From Aliivibrio finisterrensis (GTDB taxonomy: Bacteria > Pseudomonadota > Gammaproteobacteria > Enterobacterales > Vibrionaceae), in NCBI RefSeq assembly GCF_008933155.1, contig NZ_WBVP01000019.1:1-63525 (forward strand): DNA of 63,525 nucleotides. The letters run 5' to 3'. Below the pieces are notes generated by a model. It did not search any database. It saw only the letters and a program-made list of their open reading frames with translations, and had not been told where the DNA came from. Each line of letters opens with the position of its first letter. The stretch's first letter is position 1. Positions 35,334 through 44,619 of this stretch are shown here, one piece after another. Made by a program: the position numbers and the translations under genes.

Positions 35334-35960
35334 TGGCTGTATTAATTGCATACATGAATGGTGAGCGTGTTGGAGAATTTACTAAACTCAGTAACGGTGC
35401 ACATCAGTTTCAATACGATAAATCATAGATTGAAAGCACGGTAGGAAGACCTCTTTCATTATCTCTCCCCCTACAGTATCCAAAGATAACCAGTGATTGC
35501 GTTATTAATTACTTCGACAACCTATTACCTGATTTATCAGAAGTCAGAGATCGCATCGTTGCCAGATACCAAGCTAAATCTCGTCAAACGTTCGATTTAC
35601 TTCATGAAGTTGGAAAAGACAGCGTTACTCAGAATAAATAATGAATAGTGTAGAAAATGAATACCTGTGCATCCAATTAGCGAAGAAGTTAGGATTCAAT
35701 GTACCTAATGTTGAAATAATTCATTGCGATGGAATAAAAGCCATTGCTGTAGAGCGATTTGATAGACGATGGATTAAAAAATAACACCAAGCTATTAAGA
35801 TTACCGCAAGAAGATATGTGCCAAGCATTTGGATTACCCTCATCAATCAAATATGAAGCAGATGGCGGCCCAAGTATAAAAACCATTATGGATCGTCTTA
35901 TGGGCTCAAGCCAATCACTAAAAGATCGTGATGCTTTTATACGATTTCAGGTATTACGAA
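35333..35960 (+). pseudogene. hipA: Decayed hipA toxin kinase
   Basis: The first 31 codons (MAVLIAYMNGERVGEFTKLS...) match HipA, then a TAG stop at 35426-35428 replaces what is a tryptophan in E. coli HipA. The frame continues with RPLSLSLPLQ, NLLPDLSEVRDRIVARYQAKSRQTFDLL and GKDSV. About 85-90 codons, including the nucleotide-binding part, are missing before VENEYLCIQLAKKLGFNVP and AVERFDRRW (from 35641). A frameshift near 35780 leads to LLRLPQEDMCQAFGLPSSIKYEADGGP and MGSSQSLKDR, and the C-terminal third is gone. No functional kinase can be made. Confidence 0.9.
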
Positions 35961-36148
35961 TACGGTCAAATCGACTAGGCCATAACAATGACTCTAACTA
36001 AGTGACCAAATTTACCGTACCACTACAGAGGATTTCAGATAAATTTTGATAAAGTAAAGTTACATTAACAGTATATAAATGAGTATTTGACCTAACAAAC
36101 TTCGAGACAAAAACAAGTCACATTACTCAACGTTTTAATCAATAATAC

Positions 36149-37720
36149 CTACAACTCCTCAATATTCAACAACAACTGCTCCGCTCTATCTAAAATAACT
36201 TGCTGCTGCTCTTCTGATTTTTTCTTCCAATTTGCATAAACCATTCTGGTGCGGGGATTGTTATTAAACGCCTCAATATGTGTATGCATAAAGTGCCAAT
36301 ACAGTGCATTTAGTGGGCACGCTTTGGGTTCAGTTATTTGCTTCACGTTATAGTGGCAATCAGAGCAATAATCACTCATTTTATTTACGTAGTTACCACT
36401 GGCGGCATAAGCCTTAGAGGCAACAATGCCACCATCTGCAAACTGACTCATGCCCCGCGTATTTGGCATTTCAACCCACTCAATTGCGTCAATATAAATC
36501 CCTAAATACCACTCATCTACTTCGTCAGGTTTAATACCTGTTAATAGACAAAAGTTACCCGTGATCATCAAACGTTGAATATGGTGTGCATAGGCGAAAT
36601 CAAGAGACTGTTGTATTGCATGATGCATACAATTCATTTTTGTTTTCCCTGTCCAAAACCAACTTGGTAATGATAATGACGCTTCAAGTTTATTTAGGTT
36701 TTGATAATCAGGCATATTGCGCCAGTAAATCCCACGCACAAACTCTCTCCACCCTAGAATTTGACGAACAAAACCTTCTATCTGAGCAATATCTATGGCA
36801 TCTGGGCGTTGATTAAATTCCGTAATAGCAGCATCAATCACTTGCATAGGACTGAGTATTTTTGCATTAAGAGCAAAGGATAAACGGCTATGAAACAAGC
36901 TCCATTGTTTCTGCGTGAGCATATCATCAAGTTTACATGTCATTGCATCTTGAAATTTCCCAAACAAGGGTAAGCAATAACGACAGAAAAACACTAATAA
37001 CTCACTCGCCTGCTGCCGATTTACAGGCCACAATAGATGATTATCTACTTGGCCTATCATCGTTACATTATGACGTTCTAGGCGCTTAAGAATATCAGTG
37101 ACATCGTTCGCGAATAATAATGGCGTGGGTACACTGTCAAACTCACCTGCCTTTAATTTGTTTTGATTTGCACCATCAAAGTTCCACTTCCCTGCAACGG
37201 GATCCCCCTCTTCCATCAGAATATTAAAGCGCTTTCTCATTTTACGATAAAAGGGTTCCATACGATGATGATGGTTCGGCTTAAACTCTTTTTCAATGTG
37301 CGCTTCAGAGAGAAAGAAGTGTTCGCTTTCATAAGATTGAGAAGATATGGCTAACGACAAACAGTATTTATCGAGCATGTTACGTAAACGGTATTCGTCA
37401 GGGAGTTGGTACTCAAAATGGGTAATTTGGTGTTTAGCAATAAGGTGATTTAATAGATCGTCTATTTTTTCAAATGGCTCTGTATCGTCCAAGGTTAAGT
37501 GCATCACTCGATGCCCTGCACTTTCTAATGCGGTTGCAAACTGGGTCATCGCAGCAAAAAAAGCACACACTTTTTGCACATGGTGTTTTACATAGGCGGT
37601 TTCTTGATGCATTTCTGCAATCACATAAATCGTTTGTGGATCGCGGTGTTGAAACCATGAATGACTGGCATTTAATTGGTCGCCTAAAATAAGTCGTAAT
37701 CGGTCAGCTGTATCGTTCAT
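36149..37720 (-). CDS. phrB: Iron-sulfur photolyase/cryptochrome (PhrB, FeS-BCP type)
   Basis: About 523 residues, from ATG 37720 with AAGG six bases upstream. It opens with RLRLILGDQLNASHSWF, the family start. The C-terminal FAD-binding domain holds KMNCMHHAIQQSLDFAYAHHIQRLMITGNFCLL and GIYIDAIEWVEMPNTRGMSQFADGG. Cysteines in NFCLL, YCSDCHY and KACPLN are the expected 4Fe-4S ligands. Members are prokaryotic (6-4) photolyases that use blue light to repair UV lesions in DNA. It is the downstream gene of a minus-strand cluster with a DUF2256 gene and a DASH cryptochrome. Confidence 0.93.
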   Translation of the reverse strand: MNDTADRLRLILGDQLNASHSWFQHRDPQTIYVIAEMHQETAYVKHHVQKVCAFFAAMTQFATALESAGHRVMHLTLDDTEPFEKIDDLLNHLIAKHQITHFEYQLPDEYRLRNMLDKYCLSLAISSQSYESEHFFLSEAHIEKEFKPNHHHRMEPFYRKMRKRFNILMEEGDPVAGKWNFDGANQNKLKAGEFDSVPTPLLFANDVTDILKRLERHNVTMIGQVDNHLLWPVNRQQASELLVFFCRYCLPLFGKFQDAMTCKLDDMLTQKQWSLFHSRLSFALNAKILSPMQVIDAAITEFNQRPDAIDIAQIEGFVRQILGWREFVRGIYWRNMPDYQNLNKLEASLSLPSWFWTGKTKMNCMHHAIQQSLDFAYAHHIQRLMITGNFCLLTGIKPDEVDEWYLGIYIDAIEWVEMPNTRGMSQFADGGIVASKAYAASGNYVNKMSDYCSDCHYNVKQITEPKACPLNALYWHFMHTHIEAFNNNPRTRMVYANWKKKSEEQQQVILDRAEQLLLNIEEL

Positions 37721-37757
37721 AATCATCCTTTATTTTAAACCTTTGTTTGTAAAATTA

Positions 37758-37898
37758 TTATTCACTTTGATGCCGTAAAGACCGACAACGCCTAGAGCAA
37801 TATTTAACCATAGGCCAATCTCGCTCCCATTTCTTTCTCCAACTGAATGGCCTTTCACAAACTACGCATATCTTCTCTGGTAACTGTGATTTTTTCAT
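37758..37898 (-). CDS. DUF2256 small zinc-finger protein (46 aa)
   Basis: A 46-residue protein reading [20 protein letters not shown], then RKKWERDW and KYCSRRCR. The CxxC...CxxxC pattern with the RPF.WRKKW core is that of DUF2256. Its four cysteines probably hold one zinc. DUF2256 genes are often found next to photolyase/cryptochrome genes, and here it lies between two of them on the same strand, so a link to light-dependent repair is likely but unproven. Confidence 0.88.
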   Translation of the reverse strand: MKKSQLPEKICVVCERPFSWRKKWERDWPMVKYCSRRCRSLRHQSE

Positions 37899-37981
37899 CG
37901 TTTTATGCCTGATCTAATCTGTCTTGATAACGCCCTAACCCATTAGTCTTTGAGCTCAGGGCTCGACCTTATAAGTGATCC

Positions 37982-39286
37982 TTATTCTTCGGCTTGCCAC
38001 TTGTTAGTGTAGTGACCATCTGGATCATATTGCTGAGTCTGTTTTTCAATATTAAAGTGACGTCCACCACGAGGATCTGCGCCTACTCCTGCGATATATT
38101 GCCAATTTCCCCAATTAGAGGCGACATCGTGATCGATCAATTGTTGTTGAAAATAAGCTGCACCAAAACGCCAATCAATTCCTAATTCATTAACTAGGCA
38201 ACTGGCTACGATTTGTCGCCCTCGGTTAGACATATATCCAGTATTGTTTAACTCTTTCATGCATGCATTCACAAGTGGGTGTGATGTATTGCCCCCACAC
38301 CATTGAATGAAACGATCATCACAATACTGTGTTACTGGCTCATGTTCAGCACCCCCTTGAAAGCGATATAATTGCGAACCTAACTGCAAGGCCAACCATT
38401 GAAAGTATTCACGCCAGAGCAGTTCAAAGCCAATCCAGTAGGTGGATTCGTTCGCCCCGTAATGTGCTTCATAGTATTTTAAGTGGTGCCAGATTTGTCT
38501 GGCTGAAAGGTTACCAAGGGCTAGAAAGTGGCTCATTTTTGTTGAATTATCCCAGCCATCTAACGCATTTCTGGTTGTTTTGTAACTGCTTGGTCTATCG
38601 GTTTCAAAGTAAGCGATGACATGATCTATTGCGCATAATTCACCGCCTATAAATGGCCCATGATGGTGTTCTGTTTTGCCATAAACGTCGGCAGATAAAG
38701 TGTTGGCTTTTGCCCATCCCGCCTCAGCCGTTGCTGCATCCATAATTTGCATAGGTTGTGGTAACGACTCAAGAGAAATAGCGGTGATTTCATAAGGGTC
38801 TATAGGCGCTTTTTCTACTGATTTTCTAAATTTTGAAAAGGACGCTAAATTTTTTTCAGATAACGTTAATTGGTTTGGTGAAAATAAGGTTGAATCCCAA
38901 TGTGATACAAAATGAACCTCTGGTAGTGGTTGTTGAACCTTTTGCCAATGGCTTTGCTCGTAAACACCCACTTGCTGTGAATGACCAAGTAAATCAATTT
39001 TTTGCTCTTTCACTAAAGAGACTATCACTTGCTCGCAACGGCCATATAAAATATGCAACTGATGCCCGTGATCCCGTAGCTGTGAATTAAGCTGTTGCAA
39101 CGATTGATATATCAGTTGCCAACGATGATACCCTACCTGCTTATGACCGTAATTATCAGAGTTAACCCATCTAGGATCGACCACATAGACAAAGGCAATT
39201 TTATCCGCCAGTTTTAATAATGACGCCAAACTGCAATTGTCTTGCAAACGTAAATCATGACTAAACCAATACAATGCTTTTTTCAT
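37982..39286 (-). CDS. DASH-type cryptochrome/photolyase
   Basis: About 434 residues from ATG 39286, which has AGGT upstream. ATG 39298, four codons earlier, is the alternative. The N-terminal antenna domain starts KKALYWFSHDLRLQDNCSL. The FAD domain has SSYKTTRNALDGWDNSTKMSHFLALGNLSARQI and ELLWREYFQWLALQLG. The DASH signatures GYMSNRGRQIVASCLVNELGIDWRFGA and ASNWGNWQYIAGVGADPRGGRHFNI are complete. DASH proteins bind FAD and MTHF and repair cyclobutane dimers, mainly in single-stranded DNA. It is first in the minus-strand photolyase cluster. Confidence 0.95.
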   Translation of the reverse strand: MKKALYWFSHDLRLQDNCSLASLLKLADKIAFVYVVDPRWVNSDNYGHKQVGYHRWQLIYQSLQQLNSQLRDHGHQLHILYGRCEQVIVSLVKEQKIDLLGHSQQVGVYEQSHWQKVQQPLPEVHFVSHWDSTLFSPNQLTLSEKNLASFSKFRKSVEKAPIDPYEITAISLESLPQPMQIMDAATAEAGWAKANTLSADVYGKTEHHHGPFIGGELCAIDHVIAYFETDRPSSYKTTRNALDGWDNSTKMSHFLALGNLSARQIWHHLKYYEAHYGANESTYWIGFELLWREYFQWLALQLGSQLYRFQGGAEHEPVTQYCDDRFIQWCGGNTSHPLVNACMKELNNTGYMSNRGRQIVASCLVNELGIDWRFGAAYFQQQLIDHDVASNWGNWQYIAGVGADPRGGRHFNIEKQTQQYDPDGHYTNKWQAEE

Positions 39287-39460
39287 CTTCAACCTCATTA
39301 TCTGACTACTTAAAATTTACGTAATAAAGCACTTTGTGGTTCACAAAAAAATCAACTATTTCAACTCATTTATATTCAGAGTGATCTAGGTACGGCACTC
39401 AGTCGTAGTTAGCTAGATAACAAAAACTACTCTCTCCCGTAGACAAGTCAGGAGTTTCTC

Positions 39461-39736
39461 ATGGAAAACAGACTTACCATTAAAGAGTTTCTTAGAGTAT
39501 TTGAGTGCGTTCGCTCATCAGGACATATTCTCAATGACAAATATGTATTGGGCGATCTCTGTGCATGGCACGATTACGATGGATATACCTGTTGGTTGGG
39601 CTATAAAGATGTGACCGTCACGTTGATGTTTCATGGCTCTCTCAAAATCGAATTTGACCGCGCATCAAACTATTCTGATTTCACGACACAGTGTTTGTCA
39701 GTGCTCTCGGAAAATCATAGTGTTAAGGAAAGTTAG
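39461..39736 (+). CDS. DUF3081-like protein
   Basis: A 91-residue protein resembling the DUF3081 family of marine gammaproteobacteria: an N-terminal helix LTIKEFLRVFECVRSSG, then YVLGDLCAWHDYDGYTCWLGYKDVTVTLMFHGSLKIEF. The family has no known function. It diverges from the DASH cryptochrome gene and is followed one base later by the CIA30 gene, so the two are cotranscribed. The ribosome site is AGGAG in TCAGGAGTTTCTC. Confidence 0.7.
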   Translation: MENRLTIKEFLRVFECVRSSGHILNDKYVLGDLCAWHDYDGYTCWLGYKDVTVTLMFHGSLKIEFDRASNYSDFTTQCLSVLSENHSVKES

Positions 39737-39737
39737 G

Positions 39738-40277
39738 ATGAGTGAACAACAATTTGAAATTATTGATTTTACAAACCCCTACGAGTATCAACGATGGTCT
39801 GCGGTAAATGACAACGTAATGGGTGGCATTTCAATTGGCCAGCTTTACTACGATGGGAAAACATGTCGATTTCTAGGTGCATTATCACTAGAAAACAATG
39901 GAGGCTTTAGCTCTATAAAGCGCTATATTGAGTCTCTATCTAAAGAAGTAAACACAATAGAATTTATGTTCACGGGCGATGGGCATACCTATCAATTAAG
40001 ACTTACAATGTGGAAGAATGGTGAGCGTATTCAATACAAACACGATTTCACTACCATCAAAGGTAAACAGCAGACAAAGACATTTCACTTACACAATTTT
40101 CAAGCTGTTTTTAGAGGGCAATTACTTAGTCACGCTCCCGATCTTGTGGCGGAAGACATCAAGCAAGTTGGCTTTCTCATTACGAATAAACAAACATCAC
40201 CCTTTAATCTAAACTTGGCTCAAATTCAGTTTAAAACACTCAAAAACCATCCCACTCCTCAATCCATTCCAGAATAA
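39738..40277 (+). CDS. CIA30-family protein
   Basis: About 179 residues from ATG 39738, seven bases after AAGGAA and one base after the previous stop. It matches the CIA30 (NADH:ubiquinone oxidoreductase assembly factor-like) domain: WSAVNDNVMGGISIGQLYY, GALSLENNGGFSSIK, and QLSHAPDLVAEDIKQVGFLITNKQ near the end. In bacteria its role is unclear, and the fold is a galactose-binding-like jelly roll. Its last 38 bases overlap the convergent LysR gene. Confidence 0.85.
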   Translation: MSEQQFEIIDFTNPYEYQRWSAVNDNVMGGISIGQLYYDGKTCRFLGALSLENNGGFSSIKRYIESLSKEVNTIEFMFTGDGHTYQLRLTMWKNGERIQYKHDFTTIKGKQQTKTFHLHNFQAVFRGQLLSHAPDLVAEDIKQVGFLITNKQTSPFNLNLAQIQFKTLKNHPTPQSIPE

Positions 40278-41127
40278 GCCCAAACACTTCCACCTCTGCT
40301 TTGCCGTAACAATAAAAGGCATTGAGGCCAAACGACACATTACTTCCTAACTCTTTTAGCTTCAATTCAACCACCTCTCCTCGCTCTACGTATGACGTCA
40401 TGTAATGCCTTGGCATAATTGTCCAGCCATGCTGTTTTACTAACTCACATAGGAGATCGTTATTACTGACGGTGTGCATTTTTGGTGAAACTTGAACCGA
40501 GGTAAAATTTAATTTTAAAGTTACGAAGTTCTCTGTGACGTATTGAGTATCTAGCATTAAGTTTTCGATCTTTAAATTATCAATTAATGCCAAAGGCGAG
40601 TTGACGCCTGCATAGCACCCAACTTGGATCGGTTTTATCGCCTTCCATGTAACTTCTTTCTCTGCAAACAACTGCCCACGATATGGCATGATGGCTATAT
40701 CGCATTCACCTTCTTGCAATTTATCCATTGCTTCTTGCCGAGTGCGATGCTTCCAATTTATAACGATGTCTGAGTTGTAATCCATCACACGTTTTTCAAT
40801 GTGCGTAATTAAACTGAGAGGCGTGATCACATCATAATAGATCGTAACGGTATGAACGTTAGATTCGTACAAGGCTTGGCTTTGCACAAACAGAGAGCGA
40901 TTTTGTTTTTCAACTAACTTAGCACGGTGATACAAATGATCAGCTTTCTCTGTTGGAATGGCTTTTCTGCCTTCAATCACAAACAGCGAATAACCTAACA
41001 GATCTTCATAGGCCACCACATGTTCACGTACTGTGGTTCGGGATTTTTTAAGCTTTCTTGCTGCGCTACTGTATGAGCCTTGTTCATATACGGCAACAAA
41101 AGCGCTCACTTGTTCTAATGTATGCAT
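40240..41127 (-). CDS. LysR-family transcriptional regulator
   Basis: A 295-residue LysR regulator. The N-terminal winged helix reads LEQVSAFVAVYEQGSYSSAARKLKKSRTTVREHVVAYEDLLGYSLF, followed by a ligand-binding domain (CDIAIMPYRGQLF, CYAGVNSPLALI). It diverges from the amidohydrolase gene, and the 133-bp gap contains TTAGGTATACCCTA, a possible LysR box. It most likely controls that gene. The inducer is unknown. Confidence 0.9.
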   Translation of the reverse strand: MHTLEQVSAFVAVYEQGSYSSAARKLKKSRTTVREHVVAYEDLLGYSLFVIEGRKAIPTEKADHLYHRAKLVEKQNRSLFVQSQALYESNVHTVTIYYDVITPLSLITHIEKRVMDYNSDIVINWKHRTRQEAMDKLQEGECDIAIMPYRGQLFAEKEVTWKAIKPIQVGCYAGVNSPLALIDNLKIENLMLDTQYVTENFVTLKLNFTSVQVSPKMHTVSNNDLLCELVKQHGWTIMPRHYMTSYVERGEVVELKLKELGSNVSFGLNAFYCYGKAEVEVFGLILEWIEEWDGF

Positions 41128-41260
41128 TCAATCACTCCTTTGATTTTATATTTCCACCCAACTTGTTAGGTATACCCTATCATAACTGACTTCTTTGTTT
41201 TGATATTACATGAAAAGATATTACTTAATTTATAGTTATGGCAAAAACAGAGAGGACATT

Positions 41261-42946
41261 ATGAAGACGTTCCCATTGAGTTTACTTGCAGGCTTTCTTG
41301 TTTCACCTTTTGTATTGGCTTCACCTGATCTGATTTTTACCAATGGTGACGTAATCACGGTGACGGGTGAATCTGATCACGCAGAGGCTATCGCTATTAA
41401 AGATGGCATTATTGTGGCGGTAGGCAATAACCAAGAGATCCTTAAACAAAAAGGCACCACTACCCAAGTAAGAGATTTAAAAGGCAAAACCCTTGCGCCG
41501 GGATTTATCGACAGTCACGGACACTTTGCTCAATATCTGCCTTTAATTGAAAGCCCGTTTCTTTACCCTTCACCAATGGGAAAGGTGAACTCGTTTGGTG
41601 ATATTGAACAGATAATGACAGCCTATTTTAATCAACCAAATCTTGATAAAAATAGCCTTCATGTGGCTTTTGGTTATGACGATGCCGAGCTAAAAGAGAA
41701 ACAACACCCAACGAAGCAGTTCTTTGATACGTTCAGTAAAGAGTACCCTTTCTGTGCCATACATATATCAGGACACCTTGCGACCTGTAACAGCAAAGGC
41801 CTAGACTTAATTGGATTTAACAAACAAAGCACAAACCCAGATGGCGGTGTGTTACGCCGTAACGATAATGGTGAGCTGACTGGTGTATTAGAAGAATCTG
41901 CCATTTATCCTATTTTAGGAAACCTTCCTGAAATGACGCAAGAAGATGCGGTTCGTCGCTTTGGTAAGGTTCAGGATTTATACGCAGGTTATGGCATTAC
42001 GACCACACAAGAAGGCTTAGCGACGCTTCCTGCACTTAATGCAATGAAAACCATGGCAGAGAATGATTTGCTAAAAATAGATCTGCTTGCTTATGCCAAA
42101 TGGGTCGATTTAAAAGAAGCGGTAAAAATAATGCCAATGAAGTCATCCATTAATGGCTTAACGTTAGCAGGAGTGAAAATGGTGGGTGACGGCTCTCCAC
42201 AAGGTAAAACTGCTTATCTATCAACGCCATATTTTGAGCCGCCACACAGCCACGCTTATGATTACCACGGCTACCCAGTGTTAACTCAAGAAGAAATGAA
42301 TCAATGGGTAGATACCGCGTATCAAATGAATGCTCAGATCCTAAGCCACAGTAACGGCGATGCGTCGGCAGATATCCTATTAAATGCGGTTGAGCTTGCT
42401 GATGCGAAATATGGCAAAGAAGATCGTCGAACAGTGGTGATCCACGCTCAAACCACACGTTTAGACCAAATAAAGCGAATGAAGAAAAATGAGATGATCC
42501 CTTCTTTCTTCCCAGCTCACACCTTCTTTTGGGGAGATTGGCATCGTGATTCAGTGTTAGGTCCTTGGCGTGCGTCTAACATCTCGCCTATGGGGTGGGC
42601 AAATTCAAATGAGTTGATGTTTACGATTCACATGGACGCCCCTGTGTTATTCCCAGACATGATGACTAATATGTGGAGTGCGATAAACCGTGTAACTCGA
42701 AGCAACCAGACACTCGGCGAGCACCATAAAATCACGCCATATCAAGCATTAGAAGCGATAACCATTAATGCGGCGTATCAAAACTTTGAAGAAAAAAATA
42801 AAGGATCTATTGAGGTTGGAAAACGTGCCGACTTGGTGATCTTAAATGATAACCTACTTGAGATTGACCCAATGAAGATAAAAGACATCGCTATTTTAGA
42901 AACGATTAAAGATGGGAAAACGGTCTATGTAAATAGTGACGACTAG
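41261..42946 (+). CDS. Exported YtcJ-like amidohydrolase
   Basis: About 561 residues from ATG 41261, preceded by GAGAGGA. An earlier in-frame ATG at 41210 has no ribosome site. A signal peptide (MKTFPLSLLAGFLVSPFVLA) precedes an amidohydrolase family 3 domain. Metal-binding motifs are visible: DSHGHF (start of the barrel), HISGHLAT, VIHAQTTRLDQI, and the C-terminal KGSIEVGKRADLVILNDN. Related enzymes hydrolyse N-substituted formamides or similar amides. The export signal suggests periplasmic action on an external compound. The divergent LysR gene is its probable regulator. Confidence 0.88.
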   Translation: MKTFPLSLLAGFLVSPFVLASPDLIFTNGDVITVTGESDHAEAIAIKDGIIVAVGNNQEILKQKGTTTQVRDLKGKTLAPGFIDSHGHFAQYLPLIESPFLYPSPMGKVNSFGDIEQIMTAYFNQPNLDKNSLHVAFGYDDAELKEKQHPTKQFFDTFSKEYPFCAIHISGHLATCNSKGLDLIGFNKQSTNPDGGVLRRNDNGELTGVLEESAIYPILGNLPEMTQEDAVRRFGKVQDLYAGYGITTTQEGLATLPALNAMKTMAENDLLKIDLLAYAKWVDLKEAVKIMPMKSSINGLTLAGVKMVGDGSPQGKTAYLSTPYFEPPHSHAYDYHGYPVLTQEEMNQWVDTAYQMNAQILSHSNGDASADILLNAVELADAKYGKEDRRTVVIHAQTTRLDQIKRMKKNEMIPSFFPAHTFFWGDWHRDSVLGPWRASNISPMGWANSNELMFTIHMDAPVLFPDMMTNMWSAINRVTRSNQTLGEHHKITPYQALEAITINAAYQNFEEKNKGSIEVGKRADLVILNDNLLEIDPMKIKDIAILETIKDGKTVYVNSDD

Positions 42947-42961
42947 TCCGAGGTAAATCAT

Positions 42962-42987
42962 CGCCACCTCTATTATTAAAGGTGGCG
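42962..42987. terminator. Hairpin between convergent amidohydrolase and GTPase genes
   Basis: CGCCACCT (42962-42969) pairs with AGGTGGCG (42980-42987). T runs are weak, so efficiency is uncertain. Confidence 0.6.
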
Positions 42988-43002
42988 AGTTAACACAAAA
43001 AC

Positions 43003-44619
43003 CTATTTTATTGTTTTCTTTATTGCCATTTCAGCCAGTTTTGGTGCGGCGGCTTTTAGGGCACTTGGCACTACCTTCTTACCGACGTTAACTGCGCGTC
43101 CCAGTTGTTTTTTCAATGATGCGCCTCTCTCCATCGCCTCTTTTCGCTGACGATTACGCTGTACGTTATAAGCTTCGGTGATTTTGTCTACTAACGTCTG
43201 TTTTAACTCTTCAACACCAAAATGCGTCTTATCTATTGAGATTGATAACGGTAAAACAAGATCGGAACACAACAGCTTTTTGTTGTATTCCATCGCTTGT
43301 TTAATCACTTTTGCTTTTGCTGCTGTTGGCTGTTCTAGATCGTAAGGTGGCTCCCACTCCCAAGCGGGGTTTAATCTATCGACTTGGTTTACCACTGAAA
43401 TAACGGTTGGCTTTTTACGAGAGATATTTTTTGGATCGGCATAATAGCACTCGAATTTTTCATTCAATTGCTTATCAAGATCACGAGCCGATTGATTGGC
43501 TTTTAATACCCACAACACTAAATCCGCTTGGGTCATCTCTTTTAACATCTGTTTTTCAGTTTTTTCGTTACCGTCTAGTCCTTGTAAATCAACCACATTC
43601 ACTTCGGCTTCATTGACGAGTGCACTATAAACCGTCACGTTATCGGTGGATGGCAGTACATCCACCTCTGCGACAAATTCCTCTTTTAATGCATTAATAA
43701 TCGATGACTTACCAGAGCTGGTTTGACCTACCATCACAATACGGATCGGCTCTAACTCTGTCGCTACTCTCTTTTCATCTTGCTTTGAAATCTTTGATGC
43801 TTGTAAATCGCCCTCTTCCAAACTAAATCGACCACTGTATAAATCAATAGCAACCGCAGCGACTTCATCTAATAACGCTTCTTTGGCTGTTTGCTGCATA
43901 TCAGACACAACCCCTCTGGTCATTGATGAGGTGGCTTGTTCTCGACTGAGATCAGATACGACTTTTAGCGGATTATAATAAAGATTTTTTGCATGATTTG
44001 CCCAGATCGCAGCTTTTATTATCTTTTGACCCACATCGCCATATTTATCATAAGCGTCATATCCCGCTTTAATGTACGAGAGCTTTAAATACTCAATACC
44101 GGGAATATGTTCGTGCACCACGACTTTGTATCGTTTGCTGATCTCTTCAAACAGTTTTAAGCCTTCAGGAATTGAGAAATCTAACGCTTTTTTATCAAAT
44201 TTTGTTGCCACAAATTCAAGAATCTCTAACCCAATTTCATCAAGGTTTCCCCACACAACATTGTCTTTGAGTAACTCTCGTGAATAATGCTGTGATTGCT
44301 TCCATATGGCGACTTCATTATGAGACCACTCTTCAGAGGCTTTAACCAGACCCTGTTTAATCTCAATTTTGGTTTCTTCTGTTACGGCTTTAACTGGTTT
44401 ATCTGCGGTGCGGCTTAGAATAAATAAAGGAATACTGACCGCTAACGTGCTGATAGCAATGGTAATAGACAGCTCTAATAGGTAGCCATATTTAACTGCA
44501 AGAAACAGAGCGAAACCCATCATAATAATGATAGGAAGCACTGAGGAGATAATGATAATCTCCCAACGTCCACCAGAGAGATCCGATAATAGACGATATA
44601 GGCGTTTAATCTTGTGCAT
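43003..44619 (-). CDS. Membrane-associated GTPase (538 aa)
   Basis: A 538-residue protein with two membrane helices near residues 23-70 and a C-terminal GTPase domain: G1 MVGQTSSGKSS (about 295-305), a G3-like NVVDLQGLDG and G4 VVNQVDRL. The middle is helical. The C-terminal tail is basic (KKLGRAVNVGKKVVPSALKAAAPKLAEMAIKK), suggesting membrane contact. Its start overlaps the end of the upstream GTPase gene by 14 bases, so the two are translationally coupled. The pair resembles Era-like/YfjP-type GTPases or small dynamin-like pairs. I recognise no specific pathway. Confidence 0.75.
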   Translation of the reverse strand: MHKIKRLYRLLSDLSGGRWEIIIISSVLPIIIMMGFALFLAVKYGYLLELSITIAISTLAVSIPLFILSRTADKPVKAVTEETKIEIKQGLVKASEEWSHNEVAIWKQSQHYSRELLKDNVVWGNLDEIGLEILEFVATKFDKKALDFSIPEGLKLFEEISKRYKVVVHEHIPGIEYLKLSYIKAGYDAYDKYGDVGQKIIKAAIWANHAKNLYYNPLKVVSDLSREQATSSMTRGVVSDMQQTAKEALLDEVAAVAIDLYSGRFSLEEGDLQASKISKQDEKRVATELEPIRIVMVGQTSSGKSSIINALKEEFVAEVDVLPSTDNVTVYSALVNEAEVNVVDLQGLDGNEKTEKQMLKEMTQADLVLWVLKANQSARDLDKQLNEKFECYYADPKNISRKKPTVISVVNQVDRLNPAWEWEPPYDLEQPTAAKAKVIKQAMEYNKKLLCSDLVLPLSISIDKTHFGVEELKQTLVDKITEAYNVQRNRQRKEAMERGASLKKQLGRAVNVGKKVVPSALKAAAPKLAEMAIKKTIK

